NCBI RefSeq assembly: GCF_030503435.1
Contig: NZ_JAUKPO010000023.1
Location: 1 to 64,000 of the forward strand
Length of the DNA: 64,000 nt
From: Rhodocytophaga aerolata
GTDB taxonomy: Bacteria; Bacteroidota; Bacteroidia; Cytophagales; 172606-1
Direction: 5' to 3'
Shown here: positions 53,751-62,844 of the stretch, piece after piece
Layout of the letters: every line of letters starts with the position of its first letter
How positions within the stretch are numbered: position 1 is the first letter of the stretch
The notes under the pieces: generated by a model
Database searches by the model: none
Seen by the model: only the letters and a program-made list of their open reading frames with translations
Told to the model about the DNA's origin: nothing
Translations under genes and position numbers: made by a program

Positions 53751-55233
53751 TGGGTGTTGCACAACTATTGCTTTTGACTTTGAGCGGTGAGAAGTACCTT
53801 TATGAATGGTAGGCAAAAGAAAAATCACCCAAAGTTGCCTTTCACAGGCAATAGAAGATTATATTCCCAAAAACAATTTCTACCGACGCTTAAAGTCGTT
53901 GCTAGACTTAACTTTCTTATATAAGGCCGTAGCCCCTTATTATGGTAAGTGTGGGCAGAAGTCTGTAGATCCGGTTGTATTTTTCAAGTTACATTTGGTT
54001 GCACACTTTGAAAATCAGTGTTCTGAGCGGGCCCTTATTAGAAACAGCCAGTTGAGGGTAGATATTTTATACTTTCTTGATTATAACGTAGGCGAACGCC
54101 TGCCTTATCATAGCACCTTATCCCGCACACGCAAACGTTTACCTGAAGAAGTGTTTGAAAGCTGCTTTCAATATATTCTTTCAGCTTGTGTTGAAGCAGG
54201 AATGGTTAGAGGACATACCCAAGTAATGGATGCAGCTTTTGTCGAAGCTAATGCTTCTACAGATAGCTTGAAGCGAAAAGCGCTGTTGGAATGGCAATTG
54301 GTTAAGGGTGAAGCCGAACAAGTCACGCCTGACGAACTGTTAGGACAAGATGCCGCTTTCACCGCTTTGGAAAAGACAGACAAGCCAAAAAGTTGTCCAA
54401 GAAACAATCGCAGTCATATCAGTATGAGTGATGGGGATGCAAAGCTCTCCGAAAAGAGGGGCAAACCTTCCCGTTTGTACTACCTGTCCAGTATGGCTGT
54501 AGATACTCATCGCCATGTGATTACCCATATACAAGCGGATATGGCAGATGAACGAGACTCTAAACACTTAGTGGCAATAGTAGGAAAGCTGTCTAGTAAA
54601 CTCAAACACTATGGCCTGCCTCTTCAATATTTATTAGCAGATGGAGGCTTTGGCTCAGGGGAAAACTACGCATTTCTAGAAGCTAACAAGATTAAAGGTT
54701 TCATTGCTTTACCGGGTAGTTATCATCCGGTCAGAGATGGCTTTCGCTATGATACTACAGAGAATGCTTATGTGTGCGGCAATGAAAAGTTGCTTTATTA
54801 CCATGGCATTAGAATGGAAAGTGGCTTTGCTACTCATTACTATCATGCCCGGGTAAAGGATTGTAAAGAGTGTCCGCTAAAAAAAGCATGCTGTGGCAAT
54901 AAAAGGCGGCAAAGCCTCACTTTCAGTGTCTACCGTCACTATCACCAACGCATGCAGGAGCGGGTAGAAAGTAAAGAAGGTAAAAAAATGATAGGACGAA
55001 GGATGTCTACCGTAGAACCTGTTTTTGGTAGCTTACTCAATTACTATGGCATGAAGAGAAGCAATGCAAAAGGAAAAAGAGCCGCTCACAAAATGATGCT
55101 CATGGCAGCCACCGCTTACAACCTACAGAAACTGCTCTCTTACTCTGTTCAGCCTAAATCCAATGTTCAAATCCTTACCCTAAAGCAGGCAAATACCCTT
55201 TATTTTGTACTCCGCTACGTTGTGCAACACCCA
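53751..55233 (+). mobile_element. IS1182-like insertion sequence, copy 2
   Basis: The left end TGGGTGTTGCACAAC (53751-53765) is the exact inverted repeat of the right end (55219-55233), giving 1483 bp. Both ends differ from copy 1 at the same one position, in a complementary way. Both flanks carry GGGGG, which may be a 5-bp target duplication. The two copies have clearly diverged, so they are separate arrivals or an old duplication. Confidence 0.88.
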
Positions 55234-55248
55234 GGGGGTATTCTGTAA
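53806..55248 (+). CDS. IS1182-family transposase, copy 2
   Basis: The 480 residues align with copy 1 over the whole length, with the same motifs (GHTQVMDAAFVEANAS, LPLQYLLADGGFGSGENYAFLE, DCKECPLKKACCGNKRR, RRMSTVEPVFGSLLNYYG). Again the frame runs through the right inverted repeat and stops in flanking DNA (VVQHPGGIL). It appears intact, so it could act on both copies. Confidence 0.92.
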   Translation: MVGKRKITQSCLSQAIEDYIPKNNFYRRLKSLLDLTFLYKAVAPYYGKCGQKSVDPVVFFKLHLVAHFENQCSERALIRNSQLRVDILYFLDYNVGERLPYHSTLSRTRKRLPEEVFESCFQYILSACVEAGMVRGHTQVMDAAFVEANASTDSLKRKALLEWQLVKGEAEQVTPDELLGQDAAFTALEKTDKPKSCPRNNRSHISMSDGDAKLSEKRGKPSRLYYLSSMAVDTHRHVITHIQADMADERDSKHLVAIVGKLSSKLKHYGLPLQYLLADGGFGSGENYAFLEANKIKGFIALPGSYHPVRDGFRYDTTENAYVCGNEKLLYYHGIRMESGFATHYYHARVKDCKECPLKKACCGNKRRQSLTFSVYRHYHQRMQERVESKEGKKMIGRRMSTVEPVFGSLLNYYGMKRSNAKGKRAAHKMMLMAATAYNLQKLLSYSVQPKSNVQILTLKQANTLYFVLRYVVQHPGGIL

Positions 55249-55417
55249 ACCCGGCAACTTATATGATAATAGTAAACTACTGTTGCATGTGCTGCATTTT
55301 ATGTATATTACATATGCATCTATTGTTTTACATGCGCTATTGCTTACACCAGGTTATGCTTACACCAGGTTAGTTGATTGAAAAAATGAATAAAGACACA
55401 CGCTAGGTTAGACAAAC

Positions 55418-55897
55418 ATGGCAAGCTCAATCCCCTTACCACCTCTTGGTAAAGCTAGGACAGTCAAAGGCGTATTTAGCCGGGAAACGTCTATTAGGAT
55501 AACAATTCAAGCGGCACCCTCGGTGATCTGGGCCTTATTGACCAATGCTTCCGGCTTTCCAAGGTGGAATTCTACGGTTCTTTCCCTAGAAGGAGAAATT
55601 AAATTAGGAGAGCACATAAAGCTTACCTCAATACTTGCTCCTAAACGAAGTTTTAAATTGAAAGTGTCCGAAATGGAGCCAGAAAAACGATTAGTCTGGG
55701 AAGATGCCCAAGGAAGAAGGGTGTATACACTAACGCTAATGGAGCAGGGAACCGTGCTTTTCTCGATGGTAGAAAAAATAGGAGGCTTGCTCTTTCCCCT
55801 CTATGCCAACTATATTCCTTCCTTCGACAAGACCTTTGAACAATTTGCTGCCGACTTAAAGAAGCAAGCGGAAGCTACTGCTCATAACAATCAGTAA
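55418..55897 (+). CDS. SRPBCC (START-like) family protein
   Basis: The 159-residue protein has the helix-grip pattern of polyketide cyclase/SRPBCC proteins: ETSIRITIQAAPSVIWALLTNASGFPRWNSTVLSLEGEIKLGEHIKL, the EKRLVWEDAQGRRVYTLTL strand and a long C-terminal helix (FDKTFEQFAADLKKQAEA). Such proteins bind hydrophobic ligands in a cavity. There is no signal peptide. It stands alone to the right of IS copy 2, and no promoter was recognised. Confidence 0.85.
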   Translation: MASSIPLPPLGKARTVKGVFSRETSIRITIQAAPSVIWALLTNASGFPRWNSTVLSLEGEIKLGEHIKLTSILAPKRSFKLKVSEMEPEKRLVWEDAQGRRVYTLTLMEQGTVLFSMVEKIGGLLFPLYANYIPSFDKTFEQFAADLKKQAEATAHNNQ

Positions 55898-56073
55898 GCA
55901 AAGTTGGGTAGTAACATTATTTACCCCTTTCTGTTAACTCACTTTTATAAATAGCTCTTAACTTGTTGCCCACTTTTTCGAGGGAATTCCGCCTTATACT
56001 TATCTGATAGTTCTACACAGTCAAATAATATAGTGGTTACAACACTGTATGCACCGTGGTATAGAAAGAAGTT

Positions 56074-57459
56074 TTAATCAGTTGGCTTTCGAATAATGCC
56101 TTGATACCGTTGAGCAACTGAATCTAAATCAGACCGTTTATTGTTGAGAGCACCATAAAAGAAAGCATGTAAAATATCCACTGTTGCATGATGAGTCCTT
56201 GCTGGAATATTACCAATATTTAAAAAGCGGCTTACAAGCAACCGGGCAGGTAACGCTAGCAGAAGAGGGGCATCCGTAAAACTATAATGGTCTGCTTCAA
56301 GAATCTCATACCGGTGTCCTCCGCCAAAATGACTGAATAACTGTTGATTTCCGTTTTCGTATCTCAGGAAACGCTCACTTCCATCTTTTTTACTTTCTAC
56401 TAACAGGAAGGGGTGTGCACCATTTGGTTCAGGTAACTCGCCATATAAAGTGCCATCAATATTAACTGCCGCATTAATTCGCGAATCATACGCCATAGCA
56501 ACTGCAGCAGAGGCGCCACCCAACGAATGACCTGCAATAGCAATACGGTTTGAGTCAAGAGATGATAAAAATTTGTCGGGAAATCCTGGATAGCCTAATT
56601 GATTTATTACAAACTTTACATCTGCCACCCGTATGTCGAGGCGGGCTTTCATAAACTTGAGCAGGTCACGATCATCCTTTAAGGGTACTTCCACTGTAGT
56701 TACAATCTTTCCATCTGCAAGTTGTGTAATCATAGCCTCATAGGGATGATCAATGGCTAAAACAACATACCCATGACTGGCAAGCCCGGCGACAAGGCTT
56801 GTATAAAACGCACGTGATGCGCCGTTACCTGTCAGAAAAATGATAACCGGCCACTTCTCTTGCAGGGTAGATATGGGTGCATTCAATATTGCGTGGGTAT
56901 CCACCTGGTTATAGCGATCAAATATCCAACTTGGTAGTATTCCAATTTTCTCTGGAAAATTACCCATTCCATCCAAGTAATTTGATTGATAGCCTTTCGT
57001 ATCTTCCTCCCTTGGATACCAGGCCTGCACTATAACATTTCTCTTGTCGTCTGCATCTGGGGTTATGTACTCAGGGCGGTCAAAGTCGATCCACCGAAAA
57101 ATTCTAGTACCTACTTTATAATTACCTTGCGGAGCCGTCAATTTCGGGATGGGCAGAAAAATAGTCCAGGGAATTATGGAGACAATCACCATACACACTA
57201 AAGTGAACTGCAGAAGTCTCTTTACTATTTTTCTATTGTTTTCTTTAAAGAGAATTGGCATCATTACCATTACCAATATCAGTAAATAGCTCGGCAGGTA
57301 ATGCCAGTAATATCCTTCAGTTAAAAGTTGTACAAGCGATAAGAGTATAATCAAACCAATACCAGGTCTTATCATACCAATACTCCGCCTGGGTGCTAAG
57401 ATTAAACATAAAGCTAATGTTATTATTCCTGTTAACAGAATTACATCTATACTTTTCAC
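56074..57459 (-). CDS. membrane-anchored alpha/beta hydrolase, PAF-acetylhydrolase-like
   Basis: The 461 residues begin with about four membrane helices (1-120, DVILLTGIITLALCLILAP, GIGLIILLSLVQLLTEG, LLILVMVMMPILF, LLQFTLVCMVIVSIIPW). The hydrolase domain follows: oxyanion region VIIFLTGNGASRAFYTSLVAGLASHGYVVLAIDHP, nucleophile elbow AGHSLGGASAAVA, acid region NIDGTLYGELPEPNGAHPFLLV, and late His (ADHYSFTD). This matches the PAF-AH type II/DUF4077-like dienelactone hydrolases. The substrate is unknown. It may act in the periplasm. Confidence 0.85.
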   Translation of the reverse strand: MKSIDVILLTGIITLALCLILAPRRSIGMIRPGIGLIILLSLVQLLTEGYYWHYLPSYLLILVMVMMPILFKENNRKIVKRLLQFTLVCMVIVSIIPWTIFLPIPKLTAPQGNYKVGTRIFRWIDFDRPEYITPDADDKRNVIVQAWYPREEDTKGYQSNYLDGMGNFPEKIGILPSWIFDRYNQVDTHAILNAPISTLQEKWPVIIFLTGNGASRAFYTSLVAGLASHGYVVLAIDHPYEAMITQLADGKIVTTVEVPLKDDRDLLKFMKARLDIRVADVKFVINQLGYPGFPDKFLSSLDSNRIAIAGHSLGGASAAVAMAYDSRINAAVNIDGTLYGELPEPNGAHPFLLVESKKDGSERFLRYENGNQQLFSHFGGGHRYEILEADHYSFTDAPLLLALPARLLVSRFLNIGNIPARTHHATVDILHAFFYGALNNKRSDLDSVAQRYQGIIRKPTD

Positions 57460-57625
57460 TTAAATAGTTTAACTTTGATAAAGAGGCATGATAGATAGGC
57501 AAAATTTCACGCTGCGAAAATCTGAATAAGCAGAAATTTGAATAATCTATTTCTCTGTGTTGTTATCAACTTAATTAATTTTCAAGAAACTGACATGTGA
57601 ATCATACATCCAGGTTGATCTATAC

Positions 57626-58039
57626 TTAGGTTTTCTGACAATCCCATACGTAAAAAATATAGGCAGGTGAAGTAATTACTACCATACCAGAGCCATCTGC
57701 CACTCCCGGGGTATATGAGACCAATGTTCCTCCGGCAAAGACTTTGATCCTGACTGTTTGCCCTGCTGTACCTCCGGTGGCCCCTATGGAAATGGCCATG
57801 CTAGGCACGGAAGGAGTATAGGTTATATTTTTATTCCAGGGTAAAGAGGTAATGGATTCGACAGTACCACCGCCACTGGCGTTAATATAAGTAGCACTCA
57901 GCGTACTTGCGAAACTTCCGCTTACCTCAAATTTTATGCCACGGCTTTTAGCTGGCTTTGGGTCATCTTTACTGCAGGCGAGTACAAAGAAAGAGATAGC
58001 GAAAATAGAAAGTGCTTTAAGCGTTTTTGTAAAGTTCAT
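57626..58039 (-). CDS. small lipoprotein, Ig-like
   Basis: The 137 residues have a lipoprotein signal (LSIFAISFFVLAC, Cys about 22) and one beta-sandwich (GIKFEVSGSFASTLSATYINASGGGTVESITSLPWNKNITY, AGQTVRIKVFAGGTLVSY). The pattern recalls MmpS/DUF-type small lipoproteins found in multiple copies in Cytophagales. Function unknown. It is a single-gene unit. Confidence 0.75.
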   Translation of the reverse strand: MNFTKTLKALSIFAISFFVLACSKDDPKPAKSRGIKFEVSGSFASTLSATYINASGGGTVESITSLPWNKNITYTPSVPSMAISIGATGGTAGQTVRIKVFAGGTLVSYTPGVADGSGMVVITSPAYIFYVWDCQKT

Positions 58040-58374
58040 ATGATTTATTTTAGCGATGATTAAGCGTACAGTTTAGTGTCACAGACATCTTCAGTACTTT
58101 TATTTTAGTATAGTTAATGACCAGCAAATGCGCTCATCATTGGAAATAACCCAATGCATAATTCTCCAGGTTACTCCCTTTGATGATGTTGCCTTTCACC
58201 TTCGTTGGTGATGGCTCAAAAGCACTGCCTCCATTTGAATTTGCCAAAAGTATCCTTCTGTAGTTATGATAGGTCTGGCAAATGCCATAAAGTGTAAAGT
58301 TCATCAATACAAAACTTCCTGTAAGCCCTGAACCCGCTTTTTTGTTAAACGCCTGTTGGTGGCTGGTGTGCTTT
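58040..58374. other. non-coding tail of the MDR gene
   Basis: A 100-codon minus-strand frame (58137-58439) overlaps the end of the MDR gene and has no credible start or composition. The text GGCTGGTGTG.TTTTTAT here recurs near 61970, so it may be part of a spacer repeat. No operator or strong hairpin is seen. Confidence 0.35.
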
Positions 58375-59295
58375 TTATTCACTAATTCTGATAACAACAT
58401 TTCCTTTTTTTCTTCCCCTGTCCACGTAACTGTGTGCATCTACTATGTTCTCCATTGAAAAGGTCTTATCAATTACGGCTTTGAGGTTGCCATTCTCAAA
58501 AAGCTCCTTAATTAATGCTAACTGGTTTTTAGACTCGGAAGCATATTCTGTTCCACTCACCGTTTTGTAAATACCTCCGTTTACTAAAAGTTTTTTACAT
58601 TGTTTTTTTGTTGTTTTCCCAACCGCATCAAAGATGATATCGAATTTATTTGTATGTGAAGTAAAATCTGCTTTGTCATATAAAATGATATCTGACACAC
58701 CTAAATCCTTTATTAACTGACTACCGGCTGAGCTACAAACCACACTGATTTGTGCGCCATAATATGTACATATTTGTGTGGCTGCTACACCCACCGAACC
58801 GGTGGCACCAATAATCAGGATTTTTGGGTTTGGCTTTGCGGCTATCTTTGCTTTTTCCAAAAAATAAATGGCCGTTTGTCCGCCAAAAATGATAGCGGCA
58901 GCCTCTTCATAAGTAGCATTTTCGGGCATTTTAATCACGTTACTGTTTTGATGAATAGCAATATATTCTGCATAGGTACCAAAATTAAAACCAGTCATAC
59001 CAAATACCTTGTCTCCCATGTTGAATCTTGATACATTATTTCCCACACGCTCAACAAGCCCGGAAAAAACAGTACCTAATATGGGTTTTCTTGGCTTTGA
59101 AAATCCTAAAACCAATCGCATTAAGACCTTCATGAATCCCTTTACTGCAAGCCCTCTTACCCTGACATCACCTGAGTTTACAGCCGTTGCGAAAACTTTA
59201 ACCAATATTTGGTTTTCATTAGGTTCAGGTTTGGCAACTTCCTGAATTTGCAAAACTTCTGGCGAACCATATTTTGTACAAATTACTGCTTTCAT
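58375..59295 (-). CDS. NAD(P)-dependent medium-chain oxidoreductase (quinone-reductase-like)
   Basis: The start is placed at ATG 59295 (MKAVICTKYGSPEVL), the standard family N-terminus. The 306 residues have the MDR layout: GroES-like domain (QILVKVFATAVNSGDVRVRG, VFSGLVERVGNNVSRFNMGDKVFGM), no catalytic zinc Cys/His set, and Rossmann domain with ILIIGATGSVGVAATQICTYYGAQ. It belongs to the zinc-free quinone-oxidoreductase type, which reduces quinones or enones with NADPH. It is shorter than usual at the C-terminus but ends with the common VDAHSYVDRGRKKGNVVIRI. Confidence 0.9.
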   Translation of the reverse strand: MKAVICTKYGSPEVLQIQEVAKPEPNENQILVKVFATAVNSGDVRVRGLAVKGFMKVLMRLVLGFSKPRKPILGTVFSGLVERVGNNVSRFNMGDKVFGMTGFNFGTYAEYIAIHQNSNVIKMPENATYEEAAAIIFGGQTAIYFLEKAKIAAKPNPKILIIGATGSVGVAATQICTYYGAQISVVCSSAGSQLIKDLGVSDIILYDKADFTSHTNKFDIIFDAVGKTTKKQCKKLLVNGGIYKTVSGTEYASESKNQLALIKELFENGNLKAVIDKTFSMENIVDAHSYVDRGRKKGNVVIRISE

Positions 59296-59393
59296 AGACT
59301 GACTTATTTTGCCTGTAATCATTGCGTTTCTGCTTACATCTTGTATTGCACTAAACTTTCAGCATGCACTAAACAATGGAGGAATGTTCTTTT

Positions 59394-59660
59394 TTAATTC
59401 CTATTCCACAGTCTATAATTGAACCCTTGTTTCAGATAGAAAGGAATGAAAGGAGCTGTTGTAAAATCTTGTGTTGTCACCCTGCCAAGATTAAGTGTTA
59501 AGTCAGCTTTTTTAAGAGAATAGCCCGCTTGTAGGCCAAAGTAAAAATTACCCCTAGTGTTAGTTCGTAACATCCATCCACTACAGAGAGTATGGAAAAC
59601 TGAGCATTTATGACAATAGGGAGCTTTGTGTTCAGCTTATAGCCATAGCCTATCCCATAA
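59394..59660 (-). pseudogene. C-terminal remnant of an outer-membrane protein
   Basis: The last 55 or so codons before the stop at 59394 read RGNFYFGLQAGYSLKKADL, TLNLGRVTTQDF and PFYLKQGFNYRLWNRN, the strand pattern of a Bacteroidota beta-barrel. The part further upstream continues in another frame (HYGIGYGYKLNTKLPIVINAQFS), so at least one frameshift is present. There is no start. It touches the truncated hydrolase gene at 59650, as if two genes were joined. Confidence 0.65.
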
Positions 59661-60291
59661 TGACGCCAAATAGTCTAAACCGAAACAGGCATTTATCATG
59701 TGCTTCGCTGAATAATCCAAATGCCTGTGATTTGCCCACATACTTCAGCACCTCTTTCCATTGTAAGCCTACGGGTTCAGCCAAAATCAATCCGTCAAAA
59801 TCATCGGGATATTTACCTGCATACCTGGTTCCAAGCATCGAGCCCCATAATTGTGTTAGTAACCCTACTTTTTGTGTAGGATGGGTTCTGTATCGGTTAA
59901 TGAAACCTTTCAGCTCATTATAAAAGGCTTTTTCAACCGCATTAACGCCATGGTTGAGATACCATTGTTTCGGGAATCTTTCAGAAAGCCCTGAACCTCT
60001 TTGGCCATAAAAAACAACTCTGTAGCCTTTGTCTGCCAGACTTTTGCAGTTGAGCATATAGCGGAAGTTTGCCCCGGGTCCGCCATCAATACATACTATC
60101 AGCGTACCATCTGCTGGTCCAAATGCCTGTGCATGAAATGTACCATTTATAGTAATGGATAGAAGCATTGGGTATTCTATCACTGTTTTTGGCACCAGAA
60201 TACCGGGTTGGGTAATCAGTTTTTCCTTGTCACAAGAGAATAAGCAAAAACTAACGCAAAGGATAGCAATTGATTTGTGCAATAATTTCAT
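59650..60291 (-). pseudogene. truncated alpha/beta hydrolase lipoprotein, nucleophile Ser missing
   Basis: The 213 codons give a lipoprotein signal (CVSFCLFSC) and the first half of a proline-iminopeptidase-like hydrolase (GTLIVCIDGGPGANFRYM with the HGGPG-type oxyanion loop, YGQRGSGLSERFP). The nucleophile elbow, normally G-x-S-W-G, reads TQLWGSMLGTRYAGKYPD: the Ser position is Leu (TTA; TCA would be one change away). The frame stops soon after, long before the acid and His of the triad. It runs into an outer-membrane-protein remnant. It should be inactive. Confidence 0.75.
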
Positions 60292-60313
60292 ACATAAATT
60301 TGATTTTTAATGA

Positions 60314-60937
60314 TTAGAAGTTATACCCAACATGCAGTCCCGGTTCAGGTGTCCATTTTGGCCACTTGTCATCTTTTTGTTTAAAACCATCAGGCATTTG
60401 GGTGAAATAAGGACGGCCGGCAACACCAAGAGATGGTTCTACAAAAAACCTATCCTTAAAGAGTTTAACGTGATAGCCAGCTCGGTAAGTGTTGAAGATA
60501 ATGAACCCATTACCCACCTTATTACCGTTTTCATTCTTAAATGTTTGCCACATAGGCATTACATGTACTGCTACGTAAAGACCTTTCCAAAAATACCTTT
60601 GATACGCAAGGCCAAAACCATATTCTCTGATATACCCAGGATATTTCTCTTCAGGGGTTCCGTATGCCTTATTATAAAAAGGGTTAATGCCAAGTGGCCA
60701 GGCATGTTTCCAGGTGATTAGTTCGAGAGACATTACATCTTTACCTGTAATCCGATAGCCTACATTGAGTTGAGCGAAGCCGGGGGTATTTACGCGATCT
60801 AAATTACCTAACAAAAACAAAGTACTACCAACGAACCACCGTTTGTACGTGGTGTCTGTTTTTGCATATTGTGCTTTGAGTTGGAGCGTGCTTGTCATCA
60901 GTATGACAAAACCAATGAGTAAAATTTTCTTTTGCAT
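60314..60937 (-). CDS. exported beta-rich protein, paralogue of 63398-64000
   Basis: The start is placed at ATG 60937 (MQKKILLIGFVILM), which gives a signal peptide ending LKAQ; a frame upstream to 61003 exists but is unlikely. The 207-residue protein has TYKRWFVGSTLFLLGNLDRVN, QLNVGYRITGKDVMSLELI, YGFGLAYQRYFWKGLYVAVHVMP, RFFVEPSLGVAGRPY and ends HVGYNF. A barrel or periplasmic beta protein is likely. The partial gene at 63398 and the remnant at 63246 are relatives. Function unknown. Confidence 0.75.
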   Translation of the reverse strand: MQKKILLIGFVILMTSTLQLKAQYAKTDTTYKRWFVGSTLFLLGNLDRVNTPGFAQLNVGYRITGKDVMSLELITWKHAWPLGINPFYNKAYGTPEEKYPGYIREYGFGLAYQRYFWKGLYVAVHVMPMWQTFKNENGNKVGNGFIIFNTYRAGYHVKLFKDRFFVEPSLGVAGRPYFTQMPDGFKQKDDKWPKWTPEPGLHVGYNF

Positions 60938-61227
60938 TTGTTTTTTATTTGATGTAAAACGATGTGGCAAAGATGGATTGGCAATAGCCTTAGCATCTTT
61001 CACTTAAGTTAAGAAATGATTTACGCTTTGCTTTTTTCCAAAATTCTTGCTCGTAGTCTGCTTAATGATTGTGGTTTTATACTTAAAAAACTTGCTAATA
61101 GGTGCTGAGGCACACGTTGAACAAAGTTCAGTCTTATAGGGTTTTAGTAAAGTTCCTGCGAAGCACAAATGCTTTATAGAAGCACTTCAGCCACCACGAA
61201 GGCTTAGATGTTAGCGGTTCGTTGTTT
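60938..61227. other. spacer between the beta protein and the cytochrome-b-like gene
   Basis: No gene is seen. The part at about 61170-61215 (GGCTTAGATGTTAGCGG) resembles intergenic spacer repeats common in Bacteroidota, possibly cassette-like, but no attachment site can be defined. Confidence 0.3.
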
Positions 61228-61845
61228 TTATTTTCCAATTAACACTTCGTATTCTTTTGGTATTGTTACTCCATTAAAATGGTTTGTCAGTCCGTAGAAT
61301 ATGGCAATTGTCAAAACAAGTCCGAAAGTAAGGATTGCCATTGATTGTGAGTTTGGTGACAAACCAAAAATATTTTGCTTCATTTTTTTGCTGTGAATTG
61401 AGGCAATGTGTCCGAAAAACGAAAGAATTGCAAGTCCGTAATATGGTATAAAAAATAAATTGAAAGGAAACGAATTCAGTCCGGCAACTCCAAAATAAAA
61501 ATTTGTGTCAAGGTGCAGAAAAAGTCTTCCACCAAAAACTGCACTTAAATGAATTATGAAAAATATCGCCAAGTAAAATCCTGTACAAATATGAACTTTG
61601 TCAAATTGAGTAGTAGCTGTTTTTATGTTAGTTTTGAAAAGTTTCAAACCTGAAATAATTTGTACGAGTACAGCAAATAATAAAATTGTTTCAATGAAGA
61701 TGTTACGATAAAATATTCTCAGCGTATGCATTACTGAAATATGCCTGTGTGCACCAAAAATGCTTAAAGTGTGATTCAATAAATGCATGCCAACAAAAAC
61801 TGTTATAGTTAGTCCGGATAAATAATGAATTTTGTTTTTTGTCAT
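61228..61845 (-). CDS. His-containing multi-pass membrane protein
   Basis: The 205 residues have about five helices. Two carry paired His of the kind that bind heme in b-type cytochromes (GMHLLNHTLSIFG and KVHICTGFYLAIFFIIHLSAVF). The gene is notably AT-rich with many A/T-ending codons compared with its neighbours, so it may have been acquired. A cytochrome-b-like role is inferred from the His positions only. Confidence 0.65.
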   Translation of the reverse strand: MTKNKIHYLSGLTITVFVGMHLLNHTLSIFGAHRHISVMHTLRIFYRNIFIETILLFAVLVQIISGLKLFKTNIKTATTQFDKVHICTGFYLAIFFIIHLSAVFGGRLFLHLDTNFYFGVAGLNSFPFNLFFIPYYGLAILSFFGHIASIHSKKMKQNIFGLSPNSQSMAILTFGLVLTIAIFYGLTNHFNGVTIPKEYEVLIGK

Positions 61846-62048
61846 TTTTTATTATTTGTCTTTTAGGGTGAAGCCTTAGACGGGTTCAGTGGCTTGGGTA
61901 AATTGGTGGGAATTTAACCACAGAATTATATCGGAGAACCGAATCTCCATTTTGCCAAAACAGTTTTTTGGGCTGGTGTGTTTTATGCCTTGTTGCTTGA
62001 AACACAGAATCTATGCAACAAAGCCGTTGGAATGTATAAGATTGATAA

Positions 62049-62528
62049 TTACTCTTTTAGCATATCCGTGCCAATCATTTTCAGCTTACCGGATATAGTT
62101 AAAGTTGTTGTAGTGGTAGGACTATCTCTTGCAGTTACGCTTTCGTTGGCAACATCCACTAAAAAAGTCAGCTTGTTGTTGCTAATTACCGCCCGGTCAC
62201 CGGCAATCCTTTCGGTGGGTTTGGTTTGTTTCTTTATCACAATGTCATACAAGCCTTGTTGTGTGGTGAACGTACCTGTGTATTCCCGGTCAAACCCAGG
62301 GTCGCCGGTGATTTTAAGTGTGGCGTTGGAGCCGTTAGTGGTCACTTTCACTTTCGCATTGTAAATGTATCCCACCTTGGTTGTCGGGTCATCAGATACC
62401 TGAATGCTGCCGGCATACGTACCCACTTCAGTCACGCCGCCCGGTGTGGGGCTATCGTCCTCTTGTTTGCAGGCAAAAAAAGAAGTCATCAAAACAATCA
62501 ATAGCGGGACAAAAACTTTTGCTTTCAT
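62049..62528 (-). CDS. small lipoprotein
   Basis: The 159 residues have a lipoprotein signal (LLIVLMTSFFAC, Cys about 20), an acidic linker (KQEDDSPTPGG) and one beta-sandwich (VGTYAGSIQVSD, AKVKVTTNGSNATLKITGDPGFDREYTGTFTT, NNKLTFLVDVAN). This pattern is common for DUF-type lipoproteins of Bacteroidota. Function unknown. Confidence 0.75.
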   Translation of the reverse strand: MKAKVFVPLLIVLMTSFFACKQEDDSPTPGGVTEVGTYAGSIQVSDDPTTKVGYIYNAKVKVTTNGSNATLKITGDPGFDREYTGTFTTQQGLYDIVIKKQTKPTERIAGDRAVISNNKLTFLVDVANESVTARDSPTTTTTLTISGKLKMIGTDMLKE

Positions 62529-62844
62529 AAAATGTGTATTTGTTATGTTAATAAATGAAACAGGATTTTAAAAACTCAATTATTCGCTTATTGTCAGAGG
62601 TTCGTTTGTAGAAGTTTTGAAATAATTATTTATTTAATCTCTAAGGGTAAATTCCCCGCCACTTGTGGCGATAGATAAACAAATTCTATCAAAAAACCCC
62701 GCTGCTTGCGGCGGGGAAATTTATTGGCAAATACTTCCATTTTTTCCAAATGAAAATCCCTGCTCTTAATCTATTCAAGTTAAGTGGTACCTCATAAGCC
62801 CCAAGTGTCAATCCTAAACTAATACACAGCCCATTTCTTTAAAC
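62529..62844. other. spacer containing the REP-like palindromes
   Basis: AT-rich apart from the palindromes at 62654-62716. No gene is seen. Confidence 0.4.
62654..62716. repeat. pair of REP-like palindromes
   Basis: CCCCGCCACTTGTGGCG (62654-62670) and CCCCGCTGCTTGCGGCGGGG (62697-62716) are GC-rich imperfect palindromes in the same orientation, 26 bases apart, in AT-rich DNA. Such pairs form REP/BIME-type elements moved by TnpA-REP transposases. No such transposase is in the window. Confidence 0.6.

Noticed and set aside
58137-58439. 100-codon minus-strand ORF at the end of the MDR gene
   Set aside because: It overlaps the gene in another frame, lacks a good start and has no recognisable feature.
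58137-62040. Integron-like cassette array with attC sites
   Set aside because: Short spacer similarities exist (GGCTGGTGTG), but no paired core sites, conserved attC stem or integrase was found.
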